From assembly GCA_030599175.1 (NCBI GenBank), contig JAUVON010000035.1:1-14455 (forward strand): 14,455 nt of DNA, in the 5' to 3' direction. A model generated the notes under the pieces. The model saw only the letters and a list, made by a program, of their open reading frames with translations. It did not search any database and was not told the DNA's origin. Position numbers and translations under genes: made by a program. How positions within the stretch are numbered: position 1 is the stretch's first letter; each line of letters begins with the position of its first letter. Positions 7,817 through 14,455 of this stretch are shown one piece after another. The DNA comes from Desulfobulbaceae bacterium. Lineage in GTDB: Bacteria > Desulfobacterota > Desulfobulbia > Desulfobulbales > Desulfocapsaceae.

Positions 7817-7898
7817 TATCGGTTGTTTTTTTATGATAAGAAATTTACAGCAACGAAGCAGGTAAGCGAGCCTCTGAGACTCCGGATGAAGAATTTTC

Positions 7899-7910
7899 GA
7901 AGTCTACACT
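7899..7910 (+). repeat. Direct repeat copy 2 (GAAGTCTACACT)
   Basis: Second copy of the 12-bp direct repeat, differing from copy 1 at one base. It lies 16 bp beyond the stop codon of the BMP binding-protein gene on the transcribed minus strand. Confidence 0.45.
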
Positions 7911-7926
7911 ATCTACGACGCCATCA

Positions 7927-9108
7927 TTACTTAGAGGCTCCTGCCATCCCCTCAAGCAGTTGTGGAAGATTCCAGATTTGATCGTCTGTTGCAGTCACTT
8001 TATCCTTAAGAAAGACTGTTCCATCCTGGAAATTAAGCGGTCCGGTAAAGAGGTTAAGGGTGCCATCAGCCAAAGATGCTTGAAAATCAGCCAATCCTTT
8101 TTGGGCTTTTTCGCCCAGTGCATCACCTGCTTTAAAACCGATCGATGATGTTTCCTGGTTGTTTATTGATTTCCAGTCCGGATTCAACCAGAGGAATTCC
8201 TGCTTCCACTTGCCGGCCATGGCGCTACCTATCATCTGTGTATAGCCTGGTACCCAGTTGAAGTATGGCACTCCAAGGCAAGCCTCGGGTGACGCAGCGC
8301 AGGCTCCGATATAATCATATGGGATAGCCCACACATTTTTGCCTTCTTTTCGCTTCTGTCCAGCAACCACCAGGGCTTCAGTAGTATCGATGCCGGATAT
8401 AATTACATCATAGCCGGAATTTATAAAGCTGTTTGTGACCAGAGTCGGATCAGAGGTGACCCCGGGGATATTGAACCAGAAACCGATCCAGGAAACTTTA
8501 AATTTCAGATCTGCAGCATCTTTTTTTCGTATCTTAGTCCAGGCGTAGCGGGCACCAAGGTAGGCGGCGGCTGTGAGACGTCTGGTCTCTGCATTGATCA
8601 GTGGGCCGAGGTAACCAATTTTCCCGGTTTTGGAACTCATTGCCGCTGTGAAGCCAGCCATCATTTTACCGTATTCCATACGGCCCATCAGGTTACTGAG
8701 GTTTGCCCCGGCTTTGCCTGTGACGACATCATCACCGGAGATATGGATAAATTTTATATCGGGGTGTGTCATTGCTGCCTCACGCATCCCGTCTTTCATA
8801 TCATCAGAATTGCCGATGATAAGCTTGGCGCCTTTGGAAACGAGATCATCAACCAGCATGGGGACGGTTATCCCGGGTCGATCTGCAGGATTGACTTTAT
8901 CAATGTAGATCATTTTGGTTCCCGGCAGTACTTTTTCCATCTCCTGTCCTGCTTCAAAATGGGCCTGGCTCCAGCCATGATCATTGGCGGGGCCGACCAT
9001 TAAAAGTCCGAACGGGTATGTTGATTCTGCACTAAATGAACTGCTCAGAGGAAACATCAGAAAGCAGAGGATTACCAGTGATTGAAATAAAAAGATGAGA
9101 TTTTTCAT
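7927..9108 (-). CDS. BMP-family ABC transporter substrate-binding protein
   Basis: Exported binding protein of the basic-membrane-protein (BMP/PnrA-like) family, 393 residues, which captures substrate outside the inner membrane for the ABC importer encoded downstream. A signal peptide is visible: MKN, a hydrophobic stretch at about 4-20, then SSSFSA with likely cleavage after Ala27. No Cys sits in a lipobox at the cleavage point, so a soluble periplasmic protein is more likely than a lipoprotein. The family start block YPFGLLMVGPANDHGWSQAH (31-50), with its N-D-x-G-W ligand-site motif, is clear, as are GKIGYLGP and the C-terminal LFTGPLNFQDGTV. Characterised family members bind nucleosides or purines, but binding residues cannot be judged here. 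The ATG at 9106-9108 is preceded by AAAGGAG (9117-9123). It is the first gene of the transport cluster, and the gap after it suggests separately tuned expression. Confidence 0.9.
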   Translation of the reverse strand: MKNLIFLFQSLVILCFLMFPLSSSFSAESTYPFGLLMVGPANDHGWSQAHFEAGQEMEKVLPGTKMIYIDKVNPADRPGITVPMLVDDLVSKGAKLIIGNSDDMKDGMREAAMTHPDIKFIHISGDDVVTGKAGANLSNLMGRMEYGKMMAGFTAAMSSKTGKIGYLGPLINAETRRLTAAAYLGARYAWTKIRKKDAADLKFKVSWIGFWFNIPGVTSDPTLVTNSFINSGYDVIISGIDTTEALVVAGQKRKEGKNVWAIPYDYIGACAASPEACLGVPYFNWVPGYTQMIGSAMAGKWKQEFLWLNPDWKSINNQETSSIGFKAGDALGEKAQKGLADFQASLADGTLNLFTGPLNFQDGTVFLKDKVTATDDQIWNLPQLLEGMAGASK

Positions 9109-9116
9109 ATTACATA

Positions 9117-9123
9117 CTCCTTT
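9117..9123 (-). promoter_or_regulatory. Ribosome binding site of the BMP protein gene
   Basis: On the minus strand AAAGGAG lies 8 nt before the ATG, a near-perfect Shine-Dalgarno sequence that fixes this start. It is the strongest such site in the transport cluster, consistent with high synthesis of the binding protein. Confidence 0.75.
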
Positions 9124-9228
9124 AATTGGATTTGAAAGTGAGATCTTGTGTTGGAACCATAAACAATATTTAATAGAGATTCACTGAAAAATCGCGATAA
9201 AGGGTTGATGGGTTTTGCAGAGAAGCAG

Positions 9229-9257
9229 GTGGCAAAATATGAACAGCCTGCTATGAT
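9229..9257 (+). promoter_or_regulatory. Candidate sigma-70 promoter for serB
   Basis: A -35-like GTGGCA (9229-9234, four of six consensus bases) and an extended -10 TGC-TATGAT (9249-9257, five of six in the hexamer) are separated by 17 bp. This would give an RNA start near 9264 and a leader of about 75 nt before serB. It lies in the 230-bp divergent region between the BMP protein gene and serB. I could not find an equally good promoter reading the other way. This is a pattern match only. Confidence 0.4.
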
Positions 9258-9338
9258 GTGGAACGTGATTCTAGATCCCAAACCGGAGCACCAAAATGAG
9301 AAAAAAAATTTCAGATCTATTCTGCTTAAGGGAAAATA

Positions 9339-10571
9339 ATGAATGAGATTGTACTGATTAATATAACCGGCAGGGATAGAAAGGGGTTGGATTCAAAATT
9401 TATTTCTATCCTGGCTGAATATGATGTCAGTGTACTTGATATCGGCCAGGCGGTTATCCATGAACATATTTCTCTGGGTATTCTTGCTGAAATCCCTGTT
9501 AAGGAGAACTTTGCAGCCCTGTACAAAGATATTCTGTATGCAGGGCATAAGATGGACCTCTCTATTGAAATAAAACCTGTTGGGGGGGAGCAATATGAGA
9601 AATGGGTTGAAGCAAGGGGGAAAGAGAGGAGGATTATTACTCTCTTGGGGAAAAAGCTCACTGCCGACCAAATTGCCAGAGTTGCCACAGTGATTTTTGA
9701 GAACAACTTGAATATTGATAATATCACCAGGCTTTCCGGAAGGTTTTCCATCATCAACCCTCAGGCTAAACTGCGGGCGAGTATACAGATGATAGTGAGC
9801 GGTAAACCCAATAATGTCAAAGATATGCGGGCAAAGTTTATGCAGATTTCCCGACAGACAGGTATTGATATTTCCTTCCATGTTGAAAATATCTATAGTG
9901 GAAACAGGAAGCTCGTCGCTTTTGATATGGACTCCACCCTTATCCATGCTGAAGTTATTAATGAACTCGCAAAACTGGCAGGAGTTGGGGAGCAGGTCGA
10001 AGCCATAACCGAATCGGCTATGCGGGGTGAGATTGATTTCAAGGAAAGCTTTAGAAAACGGGTGGCTCTTCTTAAAGGGTTAAAAGTATCCGAGTTGGAA
10101 AGTTTAACTCTGACTCTGCCGCTGTCTGAAGGGGCAGAGCTGGTTTGCAGAACTCTGAAAGGACTGGGTTACAAGCTTGCCATTCTCTCCGGTGGTTTTA
10201 CCTTTGTGGGAGATCATCTGAAGGAAAAACTTGGCTTTGACTATGTGTATGCCAATGAGCTTGATGTCTTAAATGGTAAAGTAACAGGTGAAGTTTGTGG
10301 TGAAATTATAGATGGAGAGAAGAAAGCTGAACTGTTAAAAGAAATTGCCGAGCGGGAAAATATAACCCTGGCACAGACTATCGCGGTGGGAGATGGGGCA
10401 AACGATTTACCGATGATCAGCTGCGCCGGGTTGGGAGTGGCGTTTCATGCCAAACCTATTGTCAGGGAACGTGCCGGCAACGCCATTTCAACCGTTGGTC
10501 TTGATGGCCTGCTTTATCTGCTCGGCATCCATGAGAGGGAAATTAATCAGGAAATGGTGGGGGAATCGTGA
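9339..10571 (+). CDS. serB: Phosphoserine phosphatase with two N-terminal ACT domains
   Basis: SerB catalyses the last step of L-serine synthesis, O-phospho-L-serine to serine, in the cytoplasm. It has 410 residues. Two ACT-type regulatory modules occupy about 1-80 and 97-180, as in mycobacterial SerB2-like enzymes; they usually sense amino acids such as serine. The haloacid dehalogenase domain has all catalytic motifs: DMDST (196-200) with nucleophile Asp196 and acid/base Asp198, SGGF (284-287), Lys329 in DGEKKAELL, and GDGANDLPM (351-359) for Mg2+. The ATG at 9339 follows AAGG with 7-nt spacing. The gene stands alone on the plus strand between two minus-strand units, with a candidate promoter upstream. 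Its TGA abuts the convergent ftcD stop with no gap. Serine feeds the one-carbon folate pool, as does the neighbouring histidine pathway, but co-regulation is not shown. Confidence 0.95.
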   Translation: MNEIVLINITGRDRKGLDSKFISILAEYDVSVLDIGQAVIHEHISLGILAEIPVKENFAALYKDILYAGHKMDLSIEIKPVGGEQYEKWVEARGKERRIITLLGKKLTADQIARVATVIFENNLNIDNITRLSGRFSIINPQAKLRASIQMIVSGKPNNVKDMRAKFMQISRQTGIDISFHVENIYSGNRKLVAFDMDSTLIHAEVINELAKLAGVGEQVEAITESAMRGEIDFKESFRKRVALLKGLKVSELESLTLTLPLSEGAELVCRTLKGLGYKLAILSGGFTFVGDHLKEKLGFDYVYANELDVLNGKVTGEVCGEIIDGEKKAELLKEIAERENITLAQTIAVGDGANDLPMISCAGLGVAFHAKPIVRERAGNAISTVGLDGLLYLLGIHEREINQEMVGES

Positions 10572-12197
10572 TCACTTCTTCTCAAGTATTTCTATTATCT
10601 CAAAACATTTGCGATAAGCTCTCTGCATGAGCTTTTCAGCCTCTGCCAGTTTCTTTTTTCTAAAATTTTCATTTTTAATATCCTGCATGTTTATAAGAAC
10701 ATTCTGGTAGGCTCCCCATATACCGGTCTCAAGAGCTTTGGCGCCGACCTGGGTATCTGATCTGGAGGCGGGGTTGCCGTATCTGGCTACTTCGATGAGA
10801 GCGTCCCAACCCTTATCGCCAAGTTGCATGGTGGACAAGGGAACATTGATTGCTGTTTGCAATCCTGCCTGCATCTTTGCAGTACGTGTCTGTTGTTCGG
10901 CTTTTGTTTCCTTTGGCATCCGCAGTCCTTCCATATACTCATTGAAAGCTGAGGTGTCGGCATCAATCATCGGAATTAACTGCCGGGTGAGTTCATGAAG
11001 TGTCGGTATGACCTTCATCATATGCGGTTGAACGTCCTCAAATCTTCTTACTCCATGGGTTAACTTTGCAACCATGGCACCAAGTCCGATTCCCACGGCA
11101 GCGATTGCAGCGGATGCTGAACCTCCACCGGGTGCAGAGGAACGGGATCCAACCTCTTCAATGAAACCCCGGACGGAAAGAGTGGCAAGAGGCTCTTCAG
11201 GTTCTTCCTTAACAATGTATTCTATAATCCTCTTTTCTGGTACAAATGGGGATATGGAATTAAGGCCCAGACGTTCGATTACCAGCCTGATCTTTTGCTC
11301 TTCCTCATAGATAAAAAGGTTCTCTTTTTCTATATAGTATTCAGCGGCCAGAAGAAGAGATTCCAGTGGAACAATTCCTACTATCTCAGAGCCGGTGACA
11401 GCAAGCTGCAGGGATTTGGCCTCTTTTTTCACTTCTTCGAACAGGATATGAATGGGAGTAACCCGGTAATTATTGAGATTAACTGTTACCTGGGCCATGT
11501 TATACTCATTAACAAACCAGCCCATTCCCTTAACGTCCATCAACCGACCAGGGTCATCCGGTCCCCTGCCGGCTTCCCGCAGGTTCAAAGCTATACGGTG
11601 TGCCTGGTTGGGAGTGCCTAAGAGATTGACATTGTAGGCGATAAGGAACATGCGTGCGCCTGTAGCTGTTGCCCCCCATGAAGGCACGAATTCGTCAGGG
11701 CCAAAATCGGGTTTCCATTTTGGATCTTTAAGTTTTTCCTGCAGCCCTTCGTATTCTCCTTCCCGCACATCGGGAAGTCTGCGGCGATAGTCATCCTCAG
11801 CTGCCTCTTCATAAAGATAAAACGGCACTGCCAGTTCTTCTGCTGCTCTTTTGGCAAAACGTCTGGCGATATCAACACATTCGTCCATGGTTACCCCGGT
11901 TACCGGGATAAACGGGCAGACATCCATGGCACCAAAGCGCGGGTGTTCGCCATTGTGGGCACACATGTCGATTCGCTCTTTTGCCACCCTGGCTGCAGCA
12001 AGGGCCCCTTCAACTACACTTTTCGGATCACCGACAAAAGTATAGACAGTTCTGTTGGTTGAACGGCCCGGATCCACATCGAGAAGGGTGCAGCCATCAG
12101 TTTTTTTAATCGCATCACCAATAGCTGTTATCACTTCCTGCTTTCTACCCTCAGAAAAATTAGGTACACATTCAACAATTTGTTTCATATTTTTCAT
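10572..12197 (-). CDS. ftcD: Bifunctional formimidoyltransferase-cyclodeaminase
   Basis: This enzyme moves the formimino group of N-formimino-L-glutamate to tetrahydrofolate, giving glutamate and 5-formimino-THF, then deaminates it to 5,10-methenyl-THF and ammonia. The 541 residues match the length of the animal FTCD fusion. The formiminotransferase part covers about 5-320, with VECVPNFSEGR (8-18) and the active-site block HNGEHPRFGAMDVCPFIP (81-98), where His85 is the likely catalytic His. A linker at about 321-339 leads to the cyclodeaminase part (340-541), which shows SAPGGGSASA (354-363) and the acidic IDADTSAF segment. The start at 12197 lies 13 bp after the hutI stop with only a weak GAG-like ribosome site; Met4 (12186-12188) is an alternative. 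It is the last gene of the hut operon, and its stop abuts that of convergent serB. Many bacteria encode the two halves separately. Confidence 0.95.
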   Translation of the reverse strand: MKNMKQIVECVPNFSEGRKQEVITAIGDAIKKTDGCTLLDVDPGRSTNRTVYTFVGDPKSVVEGALAAARVAKERIDMCAHNGEHPRFGAMDVCPFIPVTGVTMDECVDIARRFAKRAAEELAVPFYLYEEAAEDDYRRRLPDVREGEYEGLQEKLKDPKWKPDFGPDEFVPSWGATATGARMFLIAYNVNLLGTPNQAHRIALNLREAGRGPDDPGRLMDVKGMGWFVNEYNMAQVTVNLNNYRVTPIHILFEEVKKEAKSLQLAVTGSEIVGIVPLESLLLAAEYYIEKENLFIYEEEQKIRLVIERLGLNSISPFVPEKRIIEYIVKEEPEEPLATLSVRGFIEEVGSRSSAPGGGSASAAIAAVGIGLGAMVAKLTHGVRRFEDVQPHMMKVIPTLHELTRQLIPMIDADTSAFNEYMEGLRMPKETKAEQQTRTAKMQAGLQTAINVPLSTMQLGDKGWDALIEVARYGNPASRSDTQVGAKALETGIWGAYQNVLINMQDIKNENFRKKKLAEAEKLMQRAYRKCFEIIEILEKK

Positions 12198-12210
12198 CCG
12201 TCACTTTTTC

Positions 12211-13455
12211 TCAGGAAACTTTCTCACCATGTTTATATACATCGATAACAGGTGACACTCCGGCATGGTAACCAAGAATTGCAGGAGATTCACCGTCAAG
12301 CAGGAGGAAATCCGCCTGCTTTCCTTTTTCCAGGCTTCCGGCCTTTTTCGCCATGCCGATACTATAAGCAGAATTCAGGGTTGCTGCGGTTAAAGCTTCT
12401 GCCGGGGACATATTCATATTTAAAATGGCCAGCCCAATAATAAAGGGCATCGATTCGGTATAACTTGAGCCGGGATTGCAGTCTGTGGCCAGGGCAACAG
12501 GGAGATTACTCTCAATCATCCGGCGTGCTCTGGCGTAGGGTTTTCTTAGACTGTAGGCAGTGGCAGGGAGCAGGTTGGCGATCACTCCAGCCTGGGCCAT
12601 TTTAATGATGTTTTCATCGTTTGCAGCTAGCAGATGATCGGCTGAAATTGCACCAAGTTCTGCAGCAAGCGCTGCTCCGCCAAGATCATGCACTTCATCC
12701 GCATGAATCTTGACCTCCATGCCAAGTTTTTTTGCAGCCTGAAGCAACCGTCGACCCTGCTCAATGGTAAAGACACCTTCCTCACAAAAAATATCGCAAT
12801 GGCTGGCAATGTTCTGTTTATGTACGGAGGGCAGCATTTCGTTGATGATTAGATCGAGAAACTCATCCGGCTTTTCTTTATAGTGCGGGGGGATTGCATG
12901 GGCTCCAAGAAATGTTGCTACGATATCCTGGGGACTGGTTCTGGAAACCCGGTCAATAGCATGCAGCATCTTAAGTTCATTTTTTGTATCAAGGCCATAG
13001 CCGCTTTTGATTTCAAGGGTGGTTGTGCCAAAGGATAGAGCTGTCAGAGCATGCTTCAGACAGTTTTTATAGAGTTCATCTTCTGTTGCCGCATCTACCG
13101 ACTTTACTGAGGAGAGAATACCGCCACCCTGTTTTAAGATCTCAAGATAGGGAGTTCCCTCAATTCTCATCTGAAATTCGCTTTCCCGTCTTTTGGCAAA
13201 GCAGATGTGGGTATGCGGGTCGACAAAACCTGGAACCATGCATCTGGATTGGCAGTCAATCACCTGATCAATGGTGAGTGCTTGACTGGCTGCAAGCACT
13301 GCGTTTTCATCTCCGACTCTGTTAATAAGGCCATTTTCAACTAGAAGTGCACCATGGGGGATACTGGTAATCTGGGATTGTGCTTTGCCGCCAGCAGGGC
13401 TGCCCCTGTCAACAGGAGTATAGATATGACAATTTTTAAACAATTTTACAGACAT
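12211..13455 (-). CDS. hutI: Imidazolonepropionase
   Basis: HutI hydrolyses 4-imidazolone-5-propionate to N-formimino-L-glutamate, the third step of histidine degradation. It is a metal-dependent amidohydrolase of 414 residues, the normal length. The metal-site motif DPHTH gives His81 and His83; further ligand or catalytic residues are His251, Glu254 and His256 in HADEVH, His274, and Asp325 in ATDCNPGSS. These line up within a residue or two with the zinc ligands known for the Bacillus subtilis enzyme. The N-terminus carries a short insertion of about 15 residues (PVDRGSPAGGKAQSQ, 14-28) before the first core strand. The ATG at 13453-13455 has GAGAGG (13466-13471) 10 nt upstream. It is 19 bp downstream of hutU and 13 bp upstream of ftcD, so the three share a transcript. 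Confidence 0.96.
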   Translation of the reverse strand: MSVKLFKNCHIYTPVDRGSPAGGKAQSQITSIPHGALLVENGLINRVGDENAVLAASQALTIDQVIDCQSRCMVPGFVDPHTHICFAKRRESEFQMRIEGTPYLEILKQGGGILSSVKSVDAATEDELYKNCLKHALTALSFGTTTLEIKSGYGLDTKNELKMLHAIDRVSRTSPQDIVATFLGAHAIPPHYKEKPDEFLDLIINEMLPSVHKQNIASHCDIFCEEGVFTIEQGRRLLQAAKKLGMEVKIHADEVHDLGGAALAAELGAISADHLLAANDENIIKMAQAGVIANLLPATAYSLRKPYARARRMIESNLPVALATDCNPGSSYTESMPFIIGLAILNMNMSPAEALTAATLNSAYSIGMAKKAGSLEKGKQADFLLLDGESPAILGYHAGVSPVIDVYKHGEKVS

Positions 13456-13474
13456 TCTCGGACAACCTCTCGGG

Positions 13475-14455
13475 TTACTTGTTTTTTACAAAAAGCCCTT
13501 CCACGGCCTTCTTCACTATAGAATCATCTGTTCGAAACGGAATAGTGATCTGATCACCATTATCATTCGTCTGATTATACTCGACTGCTACCTCCATGGC
13601 ATTAGGATTTCTGCTCCAGTTGCGGCGGGCAACTCCGCCCATTACATCCCAGGACATTGCTGAACGGAGGATTTCGTCAACCCGCCCGCTGCCGTCCAGA
13701 ACCATGCCAAACCCGCCATTGATTGCTTTGCCAATCCCGGTTCCACCGCCATTGTGCAAGGCAACCATCGTCATGCCCCGGGAAGCGTTGCCGGCAAAAC
13801 AGTGGGTGGCCATATCGGCGCAGACATTACTTCCGTCTTTGATGTTAGCAGTCTCGCGAAAAGGAGAATCAGTACCTCCTGGATCATGATGGTCTCTACC
13901 CAGCATTACAGATCCGACTTCACCTTTTCTTACCATATCATTAAATTTCAGGGCAATAGCCACACGTCCGCCTGCATCGGAATAGAGTATTCTTGCCTGA
14001 CTGCCAACAACCAGCATGTTTCTTTTCGCATCCCTGATCCAGATATAATTGTCCCGGTCTTCAGATCGTCGTTTCGGATCAATGCAGGACATTGCAGCCT
14101 GATCGGTTTTGTCAAGGTCTTCAGCCTTTCCGCTCAAGCATATCCAGCGAAAAGGACCATAACCATAATCGAAGATAGGCCCCATAATATCTTCAAAATA
14201 AGATGGATAGATAAAACCATCTTTAGCATCAATACCGTTTTTAGCAACCTCGATTACTCCGGCATCAAAGACCGCTTTTAGAAATGCGTTGCCATAATCA
14301 AAGAAATACGTTCCCTGTTTTGTCAGTTTTTCGATAACTCTGCAGTGTCGGTGCAGACTCTTATCAACGAGACTTTTAAATTTTTCTCTATCGGCAGCAA
14401 GCAGTTCTGTTCGTTCCTTAAAGGTCAGCCCCTGGGGACAGTATCCGCCATCGTA
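13475..14455 (-). CDS. hutU: Urocanate hydratase, long form (C-terminal part; 5' end outside window)
   Basis: Urocanase converts urocanate to 4-imidazolone-5-propionate with tightly bound NAD+ as electrophile. The frame is open from the right window edge (base 14455) to a TAA at 13475-13477, giving 326 visible residues. An ATG at 14185 is internal, since the 90 codons before it continue recognisable protein such as YFFDYGNAF. Conserved blocks include FDYGYGPFRWICLSG, VVGSQARILYSD, LGRDHHDPGGTDSPFRET, ALHNGGGTG and NGGFGMVLDG. The pattern, with its IWIRDAKRNMLVVGSQ segment and short C-terminus, matches the extended urocanases of about 660-680 residues found in animals and some bacteria rather than the shorter (about 555-residue) Pseudomonas type. 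Roughly half the protein is missing on the left of the reading direction. It is the first visible gene of the hut operon; hutH is not in view. Confidence 0.94.
   Translation of the reverse strand, partial: YDGGYCPQGLTFKERTELLAADREKFKSLVDKSLHRHCRVIEKLTKQGTYFFDYGNAFLKAVFDAGVIEVAKNGIDAKDGFIYPSYFEDIMGPIFDYGYGPFRWICLSGKAEDLDKTDQAAMSCIDPKRRSEDRDNYIWIRDAKRNMLVVGSQARILYSDAGGRVAIALKFNDMVRKGEVGSVMLGRDHHDPGGTDSPFRETANIKDGSNVCADMATHCFAGNASRGMTMVALHNGGGTGIGKAINGGFGMVLDGSGRVDEILRSAMSWDVMGGVARRNWSRNPNAMEVAVEYNQTNDNGDQITIPFRTDDSIVKKAVEGLFVKNK

Larger units (their letters stand above)
7681..7926. other. Non-coding gap between binding-protein and ATPase genes
   Basis: This 246-bp gap breaks an otherwise tightly packed transport cluster. 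It holds the imperfect palindromic repeat at 7727-7793 and two copies of a 12-bp direct repeat at 7805-7816 and 7899-7910. It also has a small hairpin, CTTATC/GATAAG (7815-7820 with 7835-7840, 14-nt loop), and a near-palindrome GGTGAGGCCCTCAACC (7693-7708) just ahead of the ATPase start. I see no coding frame worth calling, no convincing promoter and no classic intrinsic terminator. The likely role, inferred from the analogous position of REP-type repeats between malE and malF, is to set binding protein expression above that of the membrane components through RNA stability or partial termination. Confidence 0.6.

Noticed and set aside
7868..7940. 8-bp inverted repeat GAGCCTCT/AGAGGCTC spanning the BMP gene stop codon
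   Set aside because: The 57-nt loop and the partial location in coding sequence make it likely to be chance.
9215..9243. Alternative serB promoter TTGCAG - 17 bp - TATGAA
   Set aside because: Only three of six bases match at -35 and four of six at -10, weaker than the extended -10 candidate just downstream.
14183..14185. ATG taken as the start of a 236-residue hutU product
   Set aside because: The frame stays open to the right edge of the window and the upstream 90 codons encode conserved urocanase sequence, so this Met is internal.

Overview
The window is an ordinary-looking stretch of bacterial chromosome with moderate G+C, dense gene packing and twelve protein genes, two of them cut by the window edges. 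I see no RNA genes, no complete mobile element and no CRISPR array. The gene mix (SbmA/BacA-like transporter, BMP-type ABC importer, SLC12-like carrier, two-ACT SerB, fused FtcD with a long-form urocanase) suggests a Gram-negative bacterium. My best guess is the Desulfobacterota, but this is an impression from protein style and not a demonstrated assignment.

Layout from left to right. (1) Bases 2-1700, plus strand: the 3' part of rph (RNase PH), then a short SbmA/BacA-family inner-membrane peptide transporter gene. (2) Bases 1697-9108, minus strand: a transport block transcribed right to left. It starts with a BMP-family substrate-binding protein, then a 246-bp gap carrying an imperfect palindromic repeat. 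A fused double-ATPase and two permeases follow, joined by 4-bp and 1-bp overlaps, and last comes a large SLC12-type (cation-chloride cotransporter-like) membrane protein. (3) Bases 9339-10571, plus strand: a lone serB with its own candidate promoter. (4) Bases 10572-14455, minus strand: a histidine-degradation operon read as hutU (5' end outside the window), hutI, ftcD.

The hut genes form a coherent route: urocanate to imidazolonepropionate (HutU), to N-formiminoglutamate (HutI), then folate-dependent transfer of the formimino group and release of ammonia (bifunctional FtcD). The products are glutamate and 5,10-methenyl-tetrahydrofolate. This is the animal-style branch, not the HutE/HutG/HutF branches. 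Histidase (hutH) is not in the window. The ABC importer has the architecture of nucleoside importers of the BMP/RbsA-like class; its true ligand cannot be read from sequence. Its adjacency to the hut operon, across serB, does not prove a link.

Two junctions are notably tight. The sbmA-like and SLC12 genes converge with a 4-bp overlap of their stop codons, and serB and ftcD converge with zero spacing in a TGATCA palindrome. I found no strong candidate for a wholly new system. The most unusual items are the palindromic repeat between the binding protein and ATPase genes, the SLC12-like protein with a long charged coiled-coil tail beside an ABC importer, the short SbmA form, and the vertebrate-like hut module.
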